Of a stretch of DNA of 45,683 bases, positions 22,714 through 34,777 are shown in pieces (within the stretch, counting starts at the first letter, position 1; each line of letters starts with the position of its first letter). The DNA comes from Astrothelium macrocarpum. Taxonomy: Eukaryota; Ascomycota; Dothideomycetes; Trypetheliales; Trypetheliaceae. Under the pieces are notes generated by a model. It saw only the letters and a list, made by a program, of their open reading frames with translations, did not search any database and was not told the DNA's origin. The position numbers and the translations under genes were made by a program. The DNA lies in assembly GCA_021030915.1 (NCBI GenBank), contig JAGEMR010000187.1:1-45683 (forward strand), given 5' to 3'.

Positions 22714-24434
22714 ATGGCCAATTCGCCACACTTTCGGCGACGGTCTAGCACCTTTGTCGATGCCATCCATGACTTGCCAGAGATGGAGGCCATGGCCCCG
22801 GCTCAGCTCTATAGTACTGAATCTGGCCGACTCTTCCATTCTGGACGTATCGTCATTGCCACCGTTGGTCTGCCGGCTCGAGGTAAAACGCACATCTCTG
22901 TCGCAGTGGCACGATATCTTCGTTGGCTTGGAGTAAAGACTCGCATCTTCCACCTCGGTGACTATCGACGGGCCACGGTGGGACCGCAGGGCGAAATCCC
23001 CAAGGACTATTTCTTTGTCAATGCATCTCCGCCATCAATTCTGCTCCGACAGAAGATCCTGAAACGCTGCAGGGAGGATATCTACCACTTTCTCGAACAC
23101 GAAAACGGTCAAGTCGCAATCTACGACGCTGTCAATCCCATTTCGACAGGTCGCCATGCCCTTGCCAAGGAATTTGCAAAGCGCTCTGTACAGACGCTGT
23201 TTATTGAGTCACACTGTACGGATGAACGAATCATCGAAGAGAATGTGCGAAGCGTCAAAATTTCATCGCCTGACTACAAGGGTTGGCAAGCCAATGATGC
23301 CGTCAAGGATTACCTTCGTCGCATAGCAGCACGTCATCCCGATTTTGAGACAATGGAAGAAACGGACCTGCACTGGATCAAGATGATCAATGCTGGAGAA
23401 CGCGTCGTGGTCAATAACTGCGCTTTCAACTATCTCTCTCAACGGATCGTGTTCTATCTACTCAATTTGCTCATCAAGTCCCGTCGGACCTACTTTGTTC
23501 GTGCCGGAACAGCCAAGACCGAAGACTCTTACAAGGCCGATGCTTCTCTCGATGAGGAGGGGAGGGATTATGCTACCAAGATGTCTGAGAAACTGACAAG
23601 TCATCGGGAGCAAGAGCGTCAACGTATCATTGATGCAGGTGGGCCCGACATGGCGTTGAAGCCCCTGATAATCTGGACATCAACCCGGAGACGATCAATG
23701 GAGACATCAGAGTATCTCGAGGCTAGGGGCCATCGTGTCAGGCCACGTGCACAAATGAGCCAACTCAACCCTGGAGTATGCGAAAAAATGTCCGAGCGAA
23801 GAATTAGAGAAGAGTATCCTGAAGAGGTAGCAAAGCACGAGCAAGACCCATATCATCACAGATATCCTCGTGCTGAAGTATGTATCTCATTGGAAAGGCG
23901 TGAAAAGAAGCACTAACAAATGCCAGTCCTACCATGATCTCGCTGTCCGCCTCGAGCCGATTATCCTCGAACTCGAACGTGAACAAGACGATCTTCTCAT
24001 CATCGCCCACGAAAGTGTACTCCGCGTTCTCTATGGCTACCTCATGGCCTGTCACGCCCAAGACATCCCCAAACTTGAATTCCCCCGTGACGAGATTGTC
24101 GAGGTAAGACCTATCCCTCTGGTCCCGTCTCACACCGTAGTCTTCGTCCTTCCGGTCTATTTCTATCCTGTGCGCTCACCACTTCTCCCAGATCATCCCG
24201 TCTGCCTATGAAAACAATTCGTACCGTGTCCATATCCCCGGCCTACCGCCGCGTCTTGTGCCCTCGAGCCCGGAGGGCCTGCAGATTCCCGTCCCACCCA
24301 GTGGTACCGTCACTCCCTTTAGCGGTATTGGCACGCCACAACAGAACGGTGCCCAGACTCCGACTCAGGGGACCGTGTCGCCGAAACGGGGTGCCGGCAG
24401 TACGCTGAAGATGGTGATTTCTCCGCCGCCTTGA
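22714..24434 (+). CDS. 6-phosphofructo-2-kinase with inactive bisphosphatase domain
   Basis: Three exons, 22714-23877, 23927-24103 and 24192-24434, with introns of 49 and 88 nt. The product is 527 residues. The kinase domain has the Walker A loop GLPARGKT (52-59), YDAVNPISTGRH and FIESHCTD, and should make fructose-2,6-bisphosphate, the activator of phosphofructokinase. In the phosphatase half, the usual RHGE phospho-acceptor motif reads FVRAGTAK, so the catalytic His is Ala264, while AHESVLRVLYGYL is kept. This matches fungal kinase-dedicated isoforms such as yeast Pfk26, where that His is also lost. The Pro/Thr/Gly-rich C-terminus (TPFSGIGTPQQNG) may carry phosphorylation sites. An in-frame TTG or ATG upstream is possible, but MANSPHF is the simplest start. 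Confidence 0.93.
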
Positions 24435-25280
24435 GTGACTGGGTAGGCCGACCAGGTGGGTGCGTTGGTGGTGTTGGGCGCGAAGCGCTTGGATGATGTT
24501 GGCAGGGGAAGAAGGAGAGGCAATGGTCTTGGGGTCCAAGGCGAAAGGACGGTTCATGAATTGGAACATTTGCGCATACATTGTGTGGACGAGCTGTTTT
24601 GTTTTTGTTTCCTTTTTCCTGTTGGTAGATAGGTAGGTATCGGTTTCACACGTGATAGATACAAAGCTAAGGTACAAAGCAAAGACGACCGAGACTCCGC
24701 TGTCGTCCCAAATATCCCAGCACGCCATTTCCTGTAAATCGTCATCAATTCAGACCGAATGAGTTCTCCGCAATATCTGCTCCCCGCAATTGGCGCAGCC
24801 GCACTTCTGCCAATGCACAATGCCGAAAAAGGTCGCTCCAATAGCCCATGCAGCCGATGTGCATAAGCCAACTCACGCGTATGAGCCTTGATGGATTCGG
24901 CTGCGTATATCCAACCTACACTCTGGAGTCTTCTTGCTTATTCGCACCAATCGAGGCTTAATCGCTGACATGGAGCAATCGTTTCTAGTGGTGTATACAG
25001 TGAATCTTTAATACATTGAACAACCGATGTTATTATGCAACGTATTGACCACCCACAGTTCATCCTCATTGATTGAGGGTCATAGAACCTCATTCGTCAT
25101 GACTATGTGCTAATCGTTAGTTGAGCGATTGATCATTCTGGCCTTGAACTGCCGATATATTAGTTTGCATCAAAATTTGATTCAAGTCGAAGTTGCAATA
25201 GACGTATACGAACAGTGTCGGAGTTTTGTGCAGACTTTGCCCATCATCATAGCTGCTGACATGCATAGCTAACTTTAGCT
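24435..25280. other. Intergenic between convergent genes
   Basis: Contains the 3' ends of the PFK2 and caspase genes. Open frames here are short and featureless. No RNA gene or repeat was seen. Confidence 0.6.
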
Positions 25281-26606
25281 TCAATTGGGCTCCTCCGAGC
25301 CGTCGTCGCTTGGATATACAGTTATCGCAGGCGATGCTGGTGCAGCAAGGTTCTGCGGTCGCAATGCCTCAGGCTCAGACCGTGATAATTTGCGACGCTT
25401 ACTATGTTGATACCAATGTTGGCCTGCCTTTGCAACGGCTTCCCACTGATGCGAGTTCCATATTGAATTCTTTCCAAGAAAATCGATCCGATGAGTGAAT
25501 TTAAGCTCGTTTCTTTTCCATTTCTTAAACCATTGCGCAAGCTCCATGATCTTTTCGTCGCTGAAATCATCGGTATGGAAGCGGAGATCAATGTACGAGA
25601 TCTTGATTGGTCGAACTTCGCCCTTTTGTTCTTCAGCTGGGATAGCCATATTATTTGTGTTGGAGGATGCGATTACGATGTGACTGGAACTGGGTAACCG
25701 TTCGACTAACTGTGGGATCTGATTTTTGGGAAAGTGTTCATAGTCTGTAATCTTTTTCCTGAGGTCTGACGTCGTAAAATACGACTTCTTCGGCTCAGAA
25801 CGGAATTCCTTGAGCGCCCAAATCAAGCCTGAAGTAAATGAACTTTTCCCCGGTCCAGGTGTGGTAGTATCAGGACTACACGCAGCAAGAGTCTCGAATC
25901 TTCGTCCATCACCGGATCGTCCTATCAGACCCGCGTAACAACAGTCAAAGATAAGCAAAACGTCAGCATCACAAAGACTAATAATGTATTCAGCTTCCTT
26001 CCACACGATTGAGTTGCGACTGTTCGGTTCCTGTGAGTTTCTGATCATACTCGTCAGTTCAAATAGATGCACACCTCTAGAGCCATCAGATACTCACGGC
26101 AATAGCTTCAATTGTTTAGCCTTCTGGCTAGCATCGCGGGGCAGATCGGCATAACCATGGCCCGCGTAGTATACGATCAACAGAGTAGTATCGTCTTCGT
26201 CCTCGAATTCATCAACACAATTTAAAAGGTGCTTTGATACTTGTATTTGGGCCTTTTTTTGGTGACTGAATTTTTCCTTTTGAACTTCGAATCCCATGTC
26301 CTGGAAAACATCGCCGAGTTCGTTGACCTATATGTGTAAGTCAAGCGTAAGAGAATTGTGACTGGATAATAGGCTTACCTCATTACTGGTCTTTTCAACG
26401 TCAATGGCGTCATCCCACCAAAGCATGAGAACCTTAACTTTTTCGTAATGGAAAAATTTAGTCTCCTGTTTCAGATTGTCTTCCCAAAGTACCTGTAGAC
26501 GGGCCTGCTCGGTCGGCCCTGGTGATTCGGGAATCTTTCTAAGGCTGTGACCATTCAATAGAGTATTGTGAACAGGTGTGGCGGGGTGAGTAATGTTTAG
26601 AGCCAT
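25281..26606 (-). CDS. Stand-alone caspase-domain (peptidase C14) protein
   Basis: Three exons, 26606-26379, 26327-26098 and 26040-25281, with introns of 51 and 57 nt. The product is 405 residues. A short N-terminus leads into a caspase p20-like fold: VKVLMLWWDD as the first strand, EVNELGDVFQDMGFEV, then LLIVYYAGHGY with catalytic His133 and VLLIFDCCYAG with catalytic Cys187 (DCC form). A region resembling the caspase substrate loop follows (SFTSGLIWALKEF). The last 120 residues are charged, with WFKKWKRNE and SKRRKLSRS, and have no recognisable domain. It lacks the Pro/Gln-rich prodomain of classical fungal metacaspases, so it belongs with the orphan caspase-like proteins that in other fungi act beside NLR or heterokaryon-incompatibility systems. 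No such partner lies nearby. Confidence 0.85.
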
Positions 26607-28434
26607 GTTGTGCGCTTGTATATGGTCAAGAACTATGTTCTATCAAAGCGGATGATAAAACTGTTGACTTTGTAGATCGAAGTCCAAGGAAACTAAAATT
26701 GCCCGAGATACCTCTCAAATGGAATAGCTGCCCGTATTAATATGTTGGCAACTACAGCATGGAGCACTACTATAGCCGAATAAAAGTATATGAGGCAGTG
26801 CTCCTGCGTGGGAGGCCTTACGATGCAGACTGGAATAATGATTGAAAGGTCTGAATCGTAAGAGCCTCCACCATTGATAAGTGAAAGTGGCGAAGTCTGA
26901 GCAGCCAGATGGCAGTCCAGAAGGAAATCGCGATCTCTACTGCTCATCATGCAGAGTAGACACTGGTGATGCAAGCTCAGTCATCCTGTGTGCTCGAAGA
27001 TGACAAGCCTCTAAAACCAAATCAGAGCTTTACTTGTGTAAATTATGGAATCCCGGCATTCCAGCAGAGATCAATTAGCATTGACGAATATCGATACGTG
27101 CTTACTTAAAGAGAAATAGACTTTTTTATCCGGCGGACCAGAGCCGTGAGATGGATGCAAGAGTATGCTACATAGCACCTTTGAGAACAATGATATCCCT
27201 ACCCAGCTTCTGGGCAAGGTTCAAGGACTTCAGCCAAGGCATTCAGGCTCGATAGGAATTGGTTGGCTGGTCCACTTTTTGAGGCTCTTCTGTCCGTATA
27301 CGCACTTGTGCGTCTCAGGTGTGGTGCCACAAGAGTCCCATTGGATCCCATGATGCACCAGCTATCAAATCCCAATAATTGATTGTCCCGAGGCGCCTCT
27401 TAGCAAATAAGCCTTACTCCGCCGCATGCTTGATAAGAATATAAGAATTGCGGTATAGAGTCACCGAACTGAAAGCCTTATGACGCCAAATTCTGCCTTG
27501 GCGAACTACCAGATTAGACATAACCAACCAGACGAGGAAAACTACAGCCCAGTCGCCTTATGGCAGCCGAACAACCAGTAAGTATTCACAGGTCGTGAAA
27601 ATACCAGACGTTTTCCTTATCGATCAAGGACCAAAGAGGGTCAGGCGACCGTGCCTATTGGCCCGATCCTGGAACAGTAGCAACTGTAGGTCTCCCTTGA
27701 GCTCCATAAACATCTCGCGTCAGCTCACTATATGAATAGTTTCCGCCAGAGTACAAGAGTGATGACAAGGTCTGGCTGTCAAAGCCAGGCGCCCCAGATG
27801 TGATGGTGACGGTTGTGGACCGACAAAGCGGACCCTCGGGCTGGGAGTACAAGTTCAAAGACACAGGTGGGAAGTCAGTCGAATCGGGAAGTTGGATCAA
27901 CCAAGAGAGAATCACTGGAAGAGCCGAATGAATACAGAAGGACATACATCCGGGCGCCTGCCTCAGCGTGTCCACGTATGAGGAGGTTACTCTATGCGGG
28001 GCAAGCCGTTCAGTTGCCTACAAGGCTTTGGAGAGATATATAAAAGAAAGCTAGAAGGTGGCAAGAAATGAACTAAATCATTCAATTCGATTACTTTTCC
28101 CTTTTTTGTAATCTTAGACTTTGATACAATTGACAATTGGTGAAGGTAATGATGGGTTTCCTGCGTGTAACTGGTGATGATGTGGGGGCGCTAGAAGAAG
28201 GAGCCAGCCACGCCAGCAAAGGCATTCCGGAAAAGTCACTCACCTTCTCAACCGACACTTCTGCTACGGAGTCAAGCAGCGTAGTTCCCGTCAGCACCAA
28301 GCAAAGTCTGTTGATCTTTCCTGCCCACTGCGCTGGTTCCATACACTCACATCGTGCAGCTTTTAGCCACGGAAACGTTTGGGGATGCATCTGGTCGACT
28401 TGTTCTGCCTTGCGCAGGGCGCTTCTGCGCAAAC
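26607..28434. other. Gene-poor interval, 1.83 kb
   Basis: No convincing multi-exon gene was found on either strand, apart from the weak secreted-protein candidate at 27655-27945. TATATAAAA at 28037 could serve the DUF6594 gene downstream. Confidence 0.45.
27655..27945 (-). CDS. Possible small secreted protein (weak)
   Basis: An open frame of 96 residues from an ATG at 27945. The first 20 residues are hydrophobic (ALPVILSWLIQL) and could be a signal sequence. The remainder is small and polar, with GAPGFDSQTLSSLLYSGGNY, and would suit a small secreted protein. It has one Cys after the leader. No homologue is recognised and the frame may be chance. Confidence 0.25.
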   Translation of the reverse strand: MSFCIHSALPVILSWLIQLPDSTDFPPVSLNLYSQPEGPLCRSTTVTITSGAPGFDSQTLSSLLYSGGNYSYSELTRDVYGAQGRPTVATVPGSGQ

Positions 28435-29617
28435 ATGCAGCTACACTTCCCCCGATAGTGAGGCAGTGTACGCAATATTCCCTGCAGGCAGCCTTGATAT
28501 GTGCTTACAGTTGTGGCCTAGTGGAGGATTGTCCAGACGGGTATCCCAACCTTGCCGCATTTCTCGATAGTGACGAAAGTTTCATGGTCTACCGTCGATT
28601 CGGCTATCTTCAGAGCCGACTGCTATTAGAAAAACAAGATGAAATGCGGAAATTAGAGGCTAAGCTAGATCAGTGGGATCGTCGCGATGCTAAGGACAAG
28701 CCAGATATCTTGACAATGAGGAACTTGAAAGAAGTAGATGCTGCGCCACGAAGAGCTTTACTTGACCAAATCGAACAAAGATTTCTTGAATACAGTACGT
28801 CATAACCTCCGAGCTGGTCCCAATCTTTAATGCAAGATAGCCAAATTGTTGGTTGCAGCGCAACAATTAGTGTCGTTTAACAGGCCTGCTGCAAGCGATT
28901 ATAACAGTGTCGTTAACTACATGAAAACCAAGAATGGACCCGTTGTCGAGCCAGAAGCAAGATGGGTACGTCACCGAGAAGATCTGATCACTCTGAGAAG
29001 TGGCCGAGAACATGCCTGGCTTGATTCGATCATTGAGCACCTCCTCAAGTTTGTGCAAGAAAAATTGGGTGCCAAGACCGTTATTAAGGTCAGTATATGT
29101 TGCATCCCCCTCTCTTTGTGCCTTTCCGAGCTTTCCACGTTCCAAAATCGAACTCTTCTCCAAGCACTATGCCATGACCCGAAAACAGTCCTTTCTCTCG
29201 ATATCCGATCGCTGACAGGAGACAGTATCTCTTTTGTTCTCCTGAATCAAAACAAAAGTGTCGTGGTCCAGGTGTTTATTACGATCGAGAGCGCATCAAC
29301 AATATTGCTAGCAGCATCATTATCTTCACAATTCTTGTCTTGCTTATAGTGCCAATATATACTCTATACCATCTCGTAGCCGGTATTGGCACAAGTAGCT
29401 CTTACGCCATTTCCATAGGTGTTCTATTGGTTTTCACTTTAGCATTCTCAGCCGCCATTTCGCTCTTCACAAGAGCACGACGGCACGAAGTTCTTGGCGC
29501 TGCTGCTGCGTGAGCTTTCTCAATACCTGTTGCCGATATCGACGAAGCTAACCTGTTAGATACTGCGCCGTCCTTGTTGTGTTTCTTGGTAATGTGGGCC
29601 ACAACACTCCGAACTGA
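28435..29617 (+). CDS. DUF6594-type membrane protein, second copy
   Basis: Proposed exons are 28435-28457, 28511-28794, 28841-29088, 29226-29509 and 29560-29617, giving 298 residues against 295 in the copy at 6864-7882. The core is clear: CPDGYPNLAAFLDSDESF, YRRFGYLQSRLLLEKQDEM and LDQWDRRDAKD; then three membrane helices, with IIIFTILVLLIVPIYTLYHL first and ISIGVLLVFTLAFSAAISLF second. The third helix (AYCAVLVVFLGN) is recovered only by the last splice, because the apparent stop TGA lies inside the donor GTGAGC. The intron after EY matches the other copy. The first exon (23 nt) and the 137-nt third intron are the least certain parts. Function unknown. Confidence 0.72.
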
Positions 29618-31577
29618 AGTCAGCTCCAACGCTTTTTTTTTTTTTTCCATATGAGCCAAAATGTCTACCGACACCAAATTGCACAGCGTTGGATCCTGCA
29701 GACCGAAGTGCTTCCGCCAAAACCGAAAGACACAATCAAGCAAAAAACAGAATCAGTTTCAATCTCTAACATATCAATCTCTGTACCGATGTTATCGTTT
29801 GAGGTATAGTTTCAGAGGTTGTATGATGATTTATATTCTTTATCACAAAAAGCTACGTTGGAAGGTGTTCCGAGATACTCGGGGAGCTGAAAACCTGTGG
29901 TCAAGCGTGGTGACATTCTCTCAACATCTCAAATCCTATACTTAAAGAGACGTCGCTAGTCGCTGGGACAGCCTGTTGATAAGCTTCTACACACTCTAAA
30001 GCTTCAAGTCATCATTTAGAGTGATTTGAAGGGAGAAATTTACCTCGGCGATTTCATAAACCTCAGCATTTCAGGAAAAAATTGAATGCAAATTTTCGTT
30101 TCGTTAAAATCATAAACTATAATACAAGCATAGAACGTATAGTGTCTTATCTTGTGGATGCTAAATGCTTTGAGCAGTGCTTACTCCTACGTTAGGACGC
30201 TCCTGATACCATGCTCAAACGCCCTTCTACTGTGCTACCTATGGTATTAGATGACGTTGAGCATAGCCACAATCCGAATACCTCTACAAGTCTCTCTCGG
30301 GTTATTTTAGGGCGGAGATCTGACTCCTTCGTGTGAACTCCGAATGCCACACTATTCCCAAAGTCGATCTGGTACTAATAGTCTTTCAATTCTGGGAGGA
30401 ATCTCTTTTGAGTGAAACAACTGATGGGTGTTTGACAGTCTTTCTCCGTAAACAACCTCGCCAACAGGGTCGGCCGGACCTGTGATGGAGTGTGTACGGT
30501 GCAGGACCGTGCACAGAGACGTGAGGATCCGCAACCCAGATAGGTAGCCTCGCTTCAACCACATCGGCTTTCCCCTATCCACCTCAATAGCATCGTCGCT
30601 TTTTTCGAAAAATTCCACTCATCTCTAGGGTCTCCCAACTGTGGACGCTATGTTAAGTATGCATGGGCTCTTCGGCAACATCTGTTGGTAATGCGTCTTT
30701 ATCACAAGTAAATGGCAACTTTTAACGCTTTTGTCGAAACAATGGTGTCCTTCACCCAACAATTCTACTCAACAGCTGCTCCCGCCATAACGATAGCTTA
30801 GAAATATCATCATATCTGGTCTATTCGGCGTGTATGTTTTATCATCCTATCTTAACTGCAAGTGCGGGTTAACTGATCCGTGGGCAATCCTTTCGCTACT
30901 GCGGCCAGACCCATTGCTTGCCATTCTAGCCATGCTCTGGCAGTCTTTCATCCAATTCAATAACAGCCAACCGTTTCCATCTCTCCTTTCATCAATGTTT
31001 GTTCTTGATTGTTTGTGGCAATGCTAATTAGACATCTTAATTTGGAAACTCATTACCTTGAGCAAAACACCTAGCTCGAAAACGTACTGTACCCTATATC
31101 ACACCACCAAGAATGACGACAGAACCAAAAGTGATTGCACGAACAAGGCGGCAATATGATCGGAGAGTTGACAACAATAGCGAGATATCATCAGGGACAA
31201 GGTAATCTCATATAAATCCCCTCCTGCTTTTGGACGCGTAACCTGATCGCTGAGTCAGCAGCTTGAGCTGTGGCCGAGCCACATTGAGCAAACCTAAGCA
31301 CGCCCTGAGCCGCCTTGACTTGACATTGATAGTGCCTAAATCTGGGACTTCCTATCCTGAGGGAGCAACCGTAGCTTCTAATCAGGCTCAAAAGCTTACA
31401 GGAATGTTTTATCTTATAGCTTTAGTAATACTGATTCTGGGGTCATTTAGACTAGAAGGAGCCCGGATTATGGACCCTTGGAGTCCGGTTCACGGATGTT
31501 TTAGGCGCGGTAATACTTGCTTTTCAGCCAAATAGTGGCAAGGCTCTAACGGTATGTATCAAGAGTCTTTTATCCCA

Positions 31578-31795
31578 GAGCAACTTCACATGAGCAGATC
31601 TATGAGCAGTCTATGACTAGGCCTGAGAACAGCTCTGTGAACAATTTTGTGAACAGCTAGGTCTCCGAGAAGGTCCACGAGCAGGTCTCCAAAAAGCTGT
31701 GTGGGCGGCCAGGTTTCCGAGCAGGTCTATGAATGAGTCTGTGAGCAGGTCTGTGAGCAAGCATACAAACATTCAGGTCTATGAATAGGTTTGTG
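31578..31795. repeat. Degenerate 12-bp minisatellite
   Basis: About 17 imperfect units around GAGCAGGTCTRT, for example GAGCAGATCTAT, GAACAGCTCTGT, GAGCAGGTCTCC and GAGCAGGTCTGT, with a few 11- and 16-bp variants. Stop codons occur in the frames I read, so it is probably non-coding or long decayed. Confidence 0.8.
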
Positions 31796-32149
31796 ACTAT
31801 CTCATCCTTTGTCATCACAGCATTACACCTTATGATTAAGGTTTCCAGCGAGTGAATTGCTCGTATGGAGGTGGCACATTATGGTGAATTCCACCGAGAA
31901 ATGCCATCGAACGATTGCATTCGAAATATAGAAGGTTGGTCACAGTTATGACTCTATATTTTAGGAATATTCCCTCTTTTACACGAATATCTGCTGATCA
32001 CTCGTTGCTGGTCATATGCGTCCTCCGGTCAATGAGTCTACATGTGCTTGACGCAGATGAGACAATGAATAGATACAAACTGTAGGTCTTTCCGTCTTTT
32101 ACGCTGTGAATCTTTTTTGCGGTGAGTCTATCATTGCGGTTCAAGCAAA

Positions 32150-32155
32150 TATAAA
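32150..32155 (+). promoter_or_regulatory. Possible TATA box
   Basis: TATAAA lies 225 nt upstream of the ATG at 32375, which would imply a 5' leader of about 190 nt. Position and sequence are the only support. Confidence 0.3.
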
Positions 32156-32374
32156 TTCGTGGTCGCTACAGTACAAATCGACGGCAGTTTTCAGATTCAA
32201 ATTCAGTTCTCAATATCTATCCTACAATTTAAGTAGATTCACCTTCAAGTCATCAGTCTTGTGAAACAGTCCGAGAGGCCTTTACGCGGCATACGAAGAG
32301 ACAATCACATTCATTGACTTTATCGGCGGTGTCTTTGCTTATTTACTAGTATTTTCATCCTTTGATACGTGAAG

Positions 32375-33362
32375 ATGAGCGCCAGCAGCAGTAGCGGCAG
32401 CGGCAACGATGCTCAGTACACTCAATGCGTCAACAAAGGCCGCGAGCTACTTAAACTTATGTCGAACAAAACCAATAAATCTCCTTGGGATGGTGATCCT
32501 AAAGAGACCTTTCGGCAATACGGCTATACTTTTACCAGAGACCCTGGCGTACTTCCTACTAATAGTGTGAGTGCAAAGTTGTATGAAGGCTTAGGAGTTT
32601 CATTGTCGACGGATCTCTGGGCCACAACGAAGGTCGATCATGAAAACCACTATACGATCGAGGACAAGACATACAAGGTATGCAGAACCCCGTTTCTTGT
32701 AAGCAAAACCTTTACTAATAATGCCATCAAATTAGCCGACAGGTACAATGTTCAGGGTCCTCATAAATGCGCAAGGTGGGGTTCTTGAGGCAGTGAGCTC
32801 ATGGGGCACGGCAACCATGATAGCAGCATGGGAGGAGCGAACATTACCAGTGCCAGGATTGCCAGATTCCGCGTTGAAAACATGGTCTGATTGCGCCTAC
32901 TTATTGTGGAAGCTTGAGTGTCAAGAACAGAACACGCAGGTCTCTAATATCAAGTACATCTTTCAGCAGAAAATCAGGAATGATATCACTGAAAAAGTTT
33001 TGGACAAAATCATGACCAAGAACAACAAAAAGAAATATAACCTCGGCAACTGGCCGGGCATAACAGTCTCGACAGAGGTCAATGATGGCAAGGCTCTTCT
33101 GGGAAGCCCCAACGGGTACGGCCCAGCCTATTTTCTCGCCCAACACCGGGACTCGCTTGGTCGCAAGAAGATCACAAAGGTACAATTCTACATGAACGGA
33201 AACTCCTTCGACATGCTTTTCCATGTCGCATCAGCGTAAGAGCTTGGGTCTTCCCGTCCTTGTCATGTGCAGAGAGCCTTTACTAGTTGCTGTTCCTTCG
33301 AAGCAGACTTTGACCTGCTTCTTTATGTCTATCGGTCCGGACCTGGTGTCCGGCGTCGATAG
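32375..33362 (+). CDS. Unrecognised protein, three exons
   Basis: Exons 32375-32677, 32736-33235 and 33287-33362 give 292 residues. The first intron (58 nt, GTATGC...TTAG, branch CTAAT) is well supported. The second (51 nt, GTAAGA...CTAG) is inferred because the apparent stop TAA at 33237 lies in a donor site and the joined tail reads FEADFDLLLYVYRSGPG. Without it, the protein ends at 33239 (268 residues). The start is Ser/Gly-rich (MSASSSSGSGNDA). The rest looks like a mixed alpha/beta globular protein with no signal peptide or membrane helix: DLWATTKVDHENHYTIED, TMFRVLINAQGGVLEAVSSWG, KIMTKNNKKKYNLGNWPG and KVQFYMNGNSFDMLFHV. I recognise no family. Confidence 0.65.
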
Positions 33363-34777
33363 AGTTGCATTTTGTACAATATCTGATTTTTTGACTTATT
33401 TTGCTTGCAAGATCCGAGTCCTGGAGATTTGAGGATCAGGTTTTGGGGATGTTCACGGGTATTTGTTGAATGCATTATGCGGTGTTTGAAGGTCTTCTTG
33501 CGATCTATGTATTGTAAGGTGTATTCTACAACCTTTGCCTTATTTAATCTTGCAGTCTGTATCTTTTTTATTCTTACGACCTGAATTATTGTGCTAAAGA
33601 TACTAACCGAGCTAAGTGTATGACAAGATCATTTTGTATACATAAAGGATGCTGCATGCCGCGTTGACACACACATCCTATAATTTTTACTCAATTGCTA
33701 CCGGCTTGCGAAAGCAGTTTTTGGTTTTTGTATTCAGTTTCTCTTGCGTGTGATATACATTTCCTTGAATCTCTGTGCTTTAATCTTCGCTTACTCAGCC
33801 TGGTTCTTCTCGTATCGATGATCCTGTTCGATATTGCGCAATTAATCTCCTTTACCTCTATTATCAGAAATATTGTATGCCCCAGACGTTGCTTACATCT
33901 TTGAAAAAAACAAGAACATCAGCCAATAAATCATGCGTTTCGTGGATTGCTATTCACGGCAGAGTTTAACTCATTACTCATGACAATTTTAAAGGAGTGC
34001 GCTCATTCGGTAACCGTCAAATCTATGCTCATGTGGATAAATCTATTCCAAATCCTCAATCCTTTATAATCTTGAATTATGACACAAATGCAGCACCCAT
34101 GTTGTCTCATTTCGCGGTTGCAAACTGCTTCGAGTAGAGCTTGCTCGCACGACAACGTACAAGTAATGTCATACGCGAGTGTTCAGCTAATTTACAGTGG
34201 TCAACAAATGGCCGTAACTGCAAGCGTAGTCCAAATGGCCATACAAGCTTGTCTATGTTTCTGCCGGCTTCCAAAATATTTGACTCCTTTGCATGAACAT
34301 TCCATGGAACACTATCTCAACTCTGACTCGGTTTGGTACTAATGCCCGTTTGAATGGTGAAAGGGTATATAATCAATGTTATACATTGGAGAATCTTTCC
34401 CTATGAGCAACAATCTCCACGACCAGGTTCGTCGGATCAGTGATAGAGTGACAAAAACGCTAAGACTAGATTGATATATTCAACACCCGGTGGTTGCTAA
34501 AACTGAAGGTACAGATCTGACGACATTTGCGCCAGTAAAGGGAAACCCATAGCATGACAAGCCTTTGGTATACTGGTGCCCTATCCACCTAGAAATGAAA
34601 ATCTGGACAGACCAAATGTGTCAACCAATCAGCTGTAGCCAATCTACAGTGACCAAGGCTTTATGTACTGCGGCTAGCCTCATCCCTGTCGCATCCAAGG
34701 TTCATTTATTAGGTATTCAAGTTTGAAGATTTGTACCAGGTACCGAAGTTGTTTTGTGCCTTAGCTGCATCGGTGAT
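33240..34777. other. Intergenic, no gene seen beyond the last exon at 33287-33362
   Basis: Apart from the proposed third exon of the preceding gene, open frames are short and of low-complexity composition. No repeat or RNA gene was noticed. Confidence 0.5.

Larger units (their letters stand above)
29618..32374. other. Gene-poor interval, 2.76 kb, with decayed minisatellite
   Basis: No gene I can support. The only structure noticed is the degenerate 12-bp array at 31578-31795. A short minus-strand open frame near 30352-30618 has protein-like composition but lacks both a start and recognisable motifs. Confidence 0.5.

Noticed and set aside
29511..29513. TGA as the end of the second DUF6594 gene
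   Set aside because: It lies in a GTGAGC donor. Splicing to 29560 adds the missing third membrane helix in frame.
30352..30618. Minus-strand open frame with protein-like residues (IPPRIERLLVPDRLWE)
   Set aside because: It has no ATG in frame, a stop just upstream, and I could not extend it by plausible splicing. It may be a relic exon but cannot be supported.
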